Shown here in pieces: positions 60,941 to 64,000 of a stretch of DNA of 64,000 bases. The notes beneath the pieces are model-generated. The model was not told the origin of the DNA. It did no database searches and worked only from the letters and a program-made list of their open reading frames with translations. This stretch comes from Nitzschia sp. DOCU1 (taxonomy: Eukaryota > Bacillariophyta > Bacillariophyceae > Bacillariales > Bacillariaceae), in assembly GCA_951394045.1 (NCBI GenBank), contig OX595991.1, positions 1,674,001 to 1,738,000 on the forward strand. Direction: 5' to 3'. A program made the translations under genes and the position numbers. Numbering within the stretch: position 1 is the first letter of the stretch; each line of letters starts with the position of its first letter.

Positions 60941-62874
60941 ATGACGGAACAAGAAGCAGAAGCCGCGTCTTCACCCGAAGAACTTGCCATGGGGCAAAAG
61001 ATCACCGACCTTGGCAACAAGATCAAAGATGCCAAGGCCGAGGGGAAGCCAAAGGAAGAGTGGGATCCTTTCCTGAAGGAAATGTTGAGCCTCAAAGTGA
61101 GTGTTTCTCGTTGAGTTCGTCGCTATAAACAAGCATGGTGTGCATGATATTAAATTCTTCAATTTCTGCTTTTTCGTAGGCCGAGTTTAAGACGACATTT
61201 GGCAAGGAATTCGGTCAACAGCCCAAGGCGGCAAAAAAGGACAAGGAACCTCAACAGCAGGAGGCTTCGGATAAGAACAAGGAGAAAAACGCTGCCAAAG
61301 CTGCTGCCAAGGCCAAGAAAGAAGCTGAAAAGGCCGCAAAGCGTGCAGAACGCGAACGCCGAGAAAAAGAAAAGGCCGATCGACTGGCTGGTATTGGACA
61401 AGACAACTTTGGCGATGCCAAAATGGTGCAATCTCAGGAGAAAACCCAGAGAAAGTGGACCAAGGTGGAGGATTTGAAACCTGACTTGGCTGGTCAAAAG
61501 GTGTTGGTTCGAGGCTACCTTCAAGTGTCGCGTGGACTAGGAAAGGGAGTTTTTGTCTTGCTCCGATCAACCTTTTACACTGTTCAGGGAGTTGCGTTTC
61601 AAAGCAACGACATTTCAGAAGCCATGATCAAATACATTTCTGATTTGCAACTTGAATCAGTAGTCGACATGGAAGGTACTGTGACGGTCCCCGAAAAGCC
61701 AGTGGAGTCAGCTACTCAAAAGATGGTGGAGATTCAGATTTCGGCCTTTCATTGCATCAGCAAGGCAAAGAAGGCATTGCCGTTCTTGATGGAGGATGCT
61801 TGTCGTCCCGATGAAAGAAAGGAGAGCGATGTCGGTGAAAATATTGAGGACGAGGAAGTCAAGCGGGAAGATGGCTCTATTGTTGTCAGTCAAAAGCTTC
61901 GACTCGACAATCGCTGGCTTGACTTGCGTACACCAGCCAACCAAGCAATTTTCAGGATTGAATCCATGGTCGGTTGCCTGTTCCGCGAGTGTCTCATCAA
62001 GAAAGATTTTATAGAGCTGCACTCTCCCAAGCTGATTGCAGGCGCCAGCGAAGGCGGAGCTGATGTGTTCACGCTCAACTACTTTGGATCGACGGCGTGC
62101 TTGGCCATGAGTCCTCAGCTTCACAAACAAATGGCATGCGCATGCTCCGGCTTTGAACGTATTTTCACAACAGGGCCAGTCTTTCGCGCCGAGAACTCCA
62201 ACACTCGAAGACACTTGTGTGAGTTCACTGGCTTGGATTTGGAAATGGTGATCAATGAACATTACGATGAAGTGTTGGACGTCTTCTCGGACCTGTTCAT
62301 TTATATTTTCGATGGAATCAACGAAAGGTGCAAACAGGAGCTCGAGCGTGTTCGCGAGCAACACCCCTTTGAAGACCTCAAGTACTTGAGGCCAACCTTG
62401 AAGCTTACATATGCGGAAGGATGTGCTCTCTTGCGCGAGGCTGGCGTTGACCAGGACGAATACGAGGATCTTAGCACCGAGAATGAAAAGAAGTTGGGTG
62501 ATCTGGTACGCGAAAAGTACGATACTGACTTTTTCTTCATGGACAAGTATCCGCTGGCCGTACGCCCCTTTTACACCATGCCCGACCCTGAAAACCCAAA
62601 GCTCTCCAACAGTTATGATTTCTTCATTCGTGGTCAAGAAATCCTTTCGGGAGCGCAGCGAATCCACGAACCCGACTTTCTCGAGGAGCGGGCACAGGCA
62701 TGGGGCATTGATCTGTCAACAATTGAAGACTATGTCAACTCTTTTCGCAACGGAGCACTTCCTCATGGTGGAGGTGGTATTGGGTTGGAGCGTGTAGTCA
62801 TGCTTTTCCTCGGCTTACCGAACATTCGAAAGGCTGCGTGGTTCCCTCGTGACCCAAAGCGCCTTGCACCTTAG
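60941..62874 (+). CDS. DARS1: Cytosolic aspartyl-tRNA synthetase with N-terminal WHEP-like domain
   Basis: Two exons, 60941-61096 and 61180-62874, with an 83-nt intron (GTGAGT..CGTAG, phase 0), giving 616 residues. Residues about 15-65 match a WHEP helix-turn-helix (GQKITDLGNKIKDAKAEGKP, then EMLSLKAEFKTTFG), followed by a Lys/Ala/Glu-rich helix (about 70-125) common in eukaryotic AspRS as a tRNA-binding extension. The OB-fold anticodon domain begins near GQKVLVRGYLQVSRG. The class II core has RLDNRWLDLRTPANQ (motif 1 region), FRAENSNTRRHLCEFTGLD (motif 2) and GGGGIGLERVVMLFLGLPNI (motif 3). The enzyme charges tRNA-Asp. WHEP on AspRS is unusual; the domain is normally on Gly-, His-, Trp-, Met- or Glu-Pro-RS. 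Confidence 0.93.
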
Positions 62875-63222
62875 GCAAAGATTGCTAGAAAAGCAAGCGA
62901 TGAAACTAGTAAAAATACTTTGAAAGTTTATAATGCATATATATGTATGTTGGATTATGGTGTTAGATTGTGCGCCAAGCGGGATGTAGTTAGATGATGA
63001 CTCCTGCATTCTCAAACGGTGACTGCAATGATTTCCATCATCATTGTTTGTGCTTGAGCGAACCTGGAATTTTGCAAATGTCCTTGTTAGCCGCAATATA
63101 CTGTGAATCTCGAAATGGTTGTCAAAGCTCGGAACAAGAGACAAGTCAATACAATCGTTGGTGTGTTGTAGTTGTGGTCGTGCGGGGCTTCACGGAACAG
63201 AAGCATAGACCATCCCTTGACT
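62875..63222. other. Convergent intergenic region
   Basis: 348 bases between convergent stop codons. It includes TATATATGTATG near 62938. No gene is supported. Confidence 0.4.
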
Positions 63223-63549
63223 TTAGTGCCTGTTGGAATTATCGTCAGGCCAATTTGTTTTGATCGTCTTGACCGTCTGGGGAACTATCCACAGAGCCAT
63301 TGCACAGTACGCCGCCAACGCAGGAATCTGGAAGGCATCTGCGCTTGCGAAGGTCACGGAAGATGGCACAAGGCCAGCAGACTCATCATACATGGCATGA
63401 GCTGCACTCGACCACTGAAGGATCGGCATAGCAGCAGATGTGGCGATCAATGATGCTTTCCTCCTCTGTTGGGGGGTCCAGGCTTCACATTGAACTAGGA
63501 TAGCCACGAAAATGACAAGAACCAAGCGGAAGATGGAACGAAAACTCAT
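63223..63549 (-). CDS. Small thylakoid-type single-helix protein with tripartite targeting signal
   Basis: Single exon, 108 residues. Residues 1-23 are a signal peptide ending QCEA, with W at the next position, as expected for the ASAFAP-like motif of diatom plastid proteins. A short basic part with twin arginines (QQRRKASLIATSAAMPILQW) and an AHA cleavage site near 51 follow, which together resemble a thylakoid transfer signal. The mature part is about 57 residues: MYDESAGLVPSSVTFASADA, then one membrane helix (LAAYCAMALWIVP) and a polar tail ending DDNSNRH. This suggests a small photosystem or electron-transport accessory subunit, but I cannot name it. Confidence 0.72.
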   Translation of the reverse strand: MSFRSIFRLVLVIFVAILVQCEAWTPQQRRKASLIATSAAMPILQWSSAAHAMYDESAGLVPSSVTFASADAFQIPALAAYCAMALWIVPQTVKTIKTNWPDDNSNRH

Positions 63550-63930
63550 TTTGGGAGATACTAAATGCCAAATTCAAGGAGTTGTGGCCTCTCCCAATCC
63601 CAAAGTCGTTGCCGGCATCAAAGAAGGATGTCTATCTCGTTCGTGATGTGGAGGGAACAATGATGCCTTCTCTGTGCTCACGTCATCGCTTCCCCTTATT
63701 TACCACGTCGACGTCAATCTGGGACTAAGTTATCTCTTTTGGCGAAGAAAGTCGACTGGATCGACCCAAATCTTTTCCCGCGCTCGAACCCATCCTCATT
63801 TTTGCTGCCACTAAATTGTGGCGGCTTTAGGCAATGACCGTCGGGGATATCCGACAGTTTCTGGTGCTGGCCGTCACTTTCCAAATCTCGCTGTATCACA
63901 CAAGTTGCAGACCACACGGTCCGTTCCAAC
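63550..63930. promoter_or_regulatory. Divergent promoter region at the right edge
   Basis: 381 bases between the small thylakoid-type gene and the partial gene at 63931. Frames on the minus strand here lack support. Confidence 0.35.
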
Positions 63931-64000
63931 ATGGCGCCCCCTAACAATCCTTACGTCAAGAAGGCCAAGATAGGGAACCAAGGCGCGGTAAATCCCTACA
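63931..64000 (+). CDS. 5' end of an unidentified gene (partial)
   Basis: An ATG in good context (TCCAACATGGCG) opens a frame, MAPPNNPYVKKAKIGNQGAV.., that runs off the window. Too short to identify. The divergent position relative to the thylakoid-type gene and the clean start support a real gene. Confidence 0.5.
   Translation, partial: MAPPNNPYVKKAKIGNQGAVNPY

Noticed and set aside
61708..62667. 319-residue minus-strand frame
   Set aside because: Lies entirely opposite the AspRS catalytic core, whose motifs are unambiguous.
1..64000. Biosynthetic gene cluster, defence island, CRISPR or prophage
   Set aside because: Genes are monocistronic eukaryotic housekeeping genes with introns on alternating strands; no repeat-spacer array, integrase or clustered pathway was seen.

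Overview
The window is nuclear DNA from a photosynthetic eukaryote, most likely a diatom or a close ochrophyte relative. Evidence: short spliceosomal introns (about 60-170 nt, donors mostly GTAAGT or GTACGT); genes on both strands with no operons; plastid proteins that begin with a signal peptide followed by a transit-like region (14780, 63549, 23343); a homologue of the chloroplast psbA translation factor HCF173; and several families that look diatom-like. No species is claimed.

Layout. 1-7.8 kb: the 3' end of a large helical protein, a JmjC/cupin oxygenase with a signal peptide, a phytanoyl-CoA-type dioxygenase and a DUF3783-like protein. 8-14.8 kb: a DUF1415 protein, a NodZ/GT23-like fucosyltransferase, NHP2, a tetraspan-like membrane protein with an acidic tail and a small Cys-rich protein. 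15.2-18.3 kb: a direct tandem duplication of a membrane protein gene; copy 1 carries two in-frame TGA codons where copy 2 has CGA. 18.3-25.9 kb: DNA polymerase delta subunit POLD3, a GGCT-fold protein, an N-acetylglucosamine-6-sulfatase-like sulfatase and HCF173. 26-33.8 kb: a five-exon SLC6-type transporter and three proteins of unknown function. 34.3-38.5 kb: a hAT-transposase-derived BED protein and the DDX41 helicase. 38.6-41.7 kb: tandem MYND-finger genes, one frameshifted. 41.9-50 kb: a DHRS7-like SDR, a large Golgi-type pseudo-epimerase fusion, an unknown protein and a MATE exporter. 50.7-64 kb: dynactin p150 (DCTN1), a small EF-hand protein, a VWA protein, a PP2C phosphatase with an acidic insert, cytosolic AspRS with a WHEP-like domain, a small thylakoid-type protein and the start of another gene at the right edge.

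The genes do not form one pathway; this is ordinary housekeeping DNA with two local tandem duplications. Exon structures were derived by hand from splice consensus and reading phase. In every multi-exon model the joined exons keep frame and the junction restores a sensible protein. No tRNA, rRNA, CRISPR array or intact transposon was recognised. The most unusual points are the twin CGA-to-TGA changes in the duplicated gene, a remnant of the neighbouring POLD3 tail inside the duplication, a domesticated hAT protein that has lost its catalytic acids, WHEP on AspRS, a coding exon that is only the ATG, and a large SDR fusion lacking its catalytic tyrosine.
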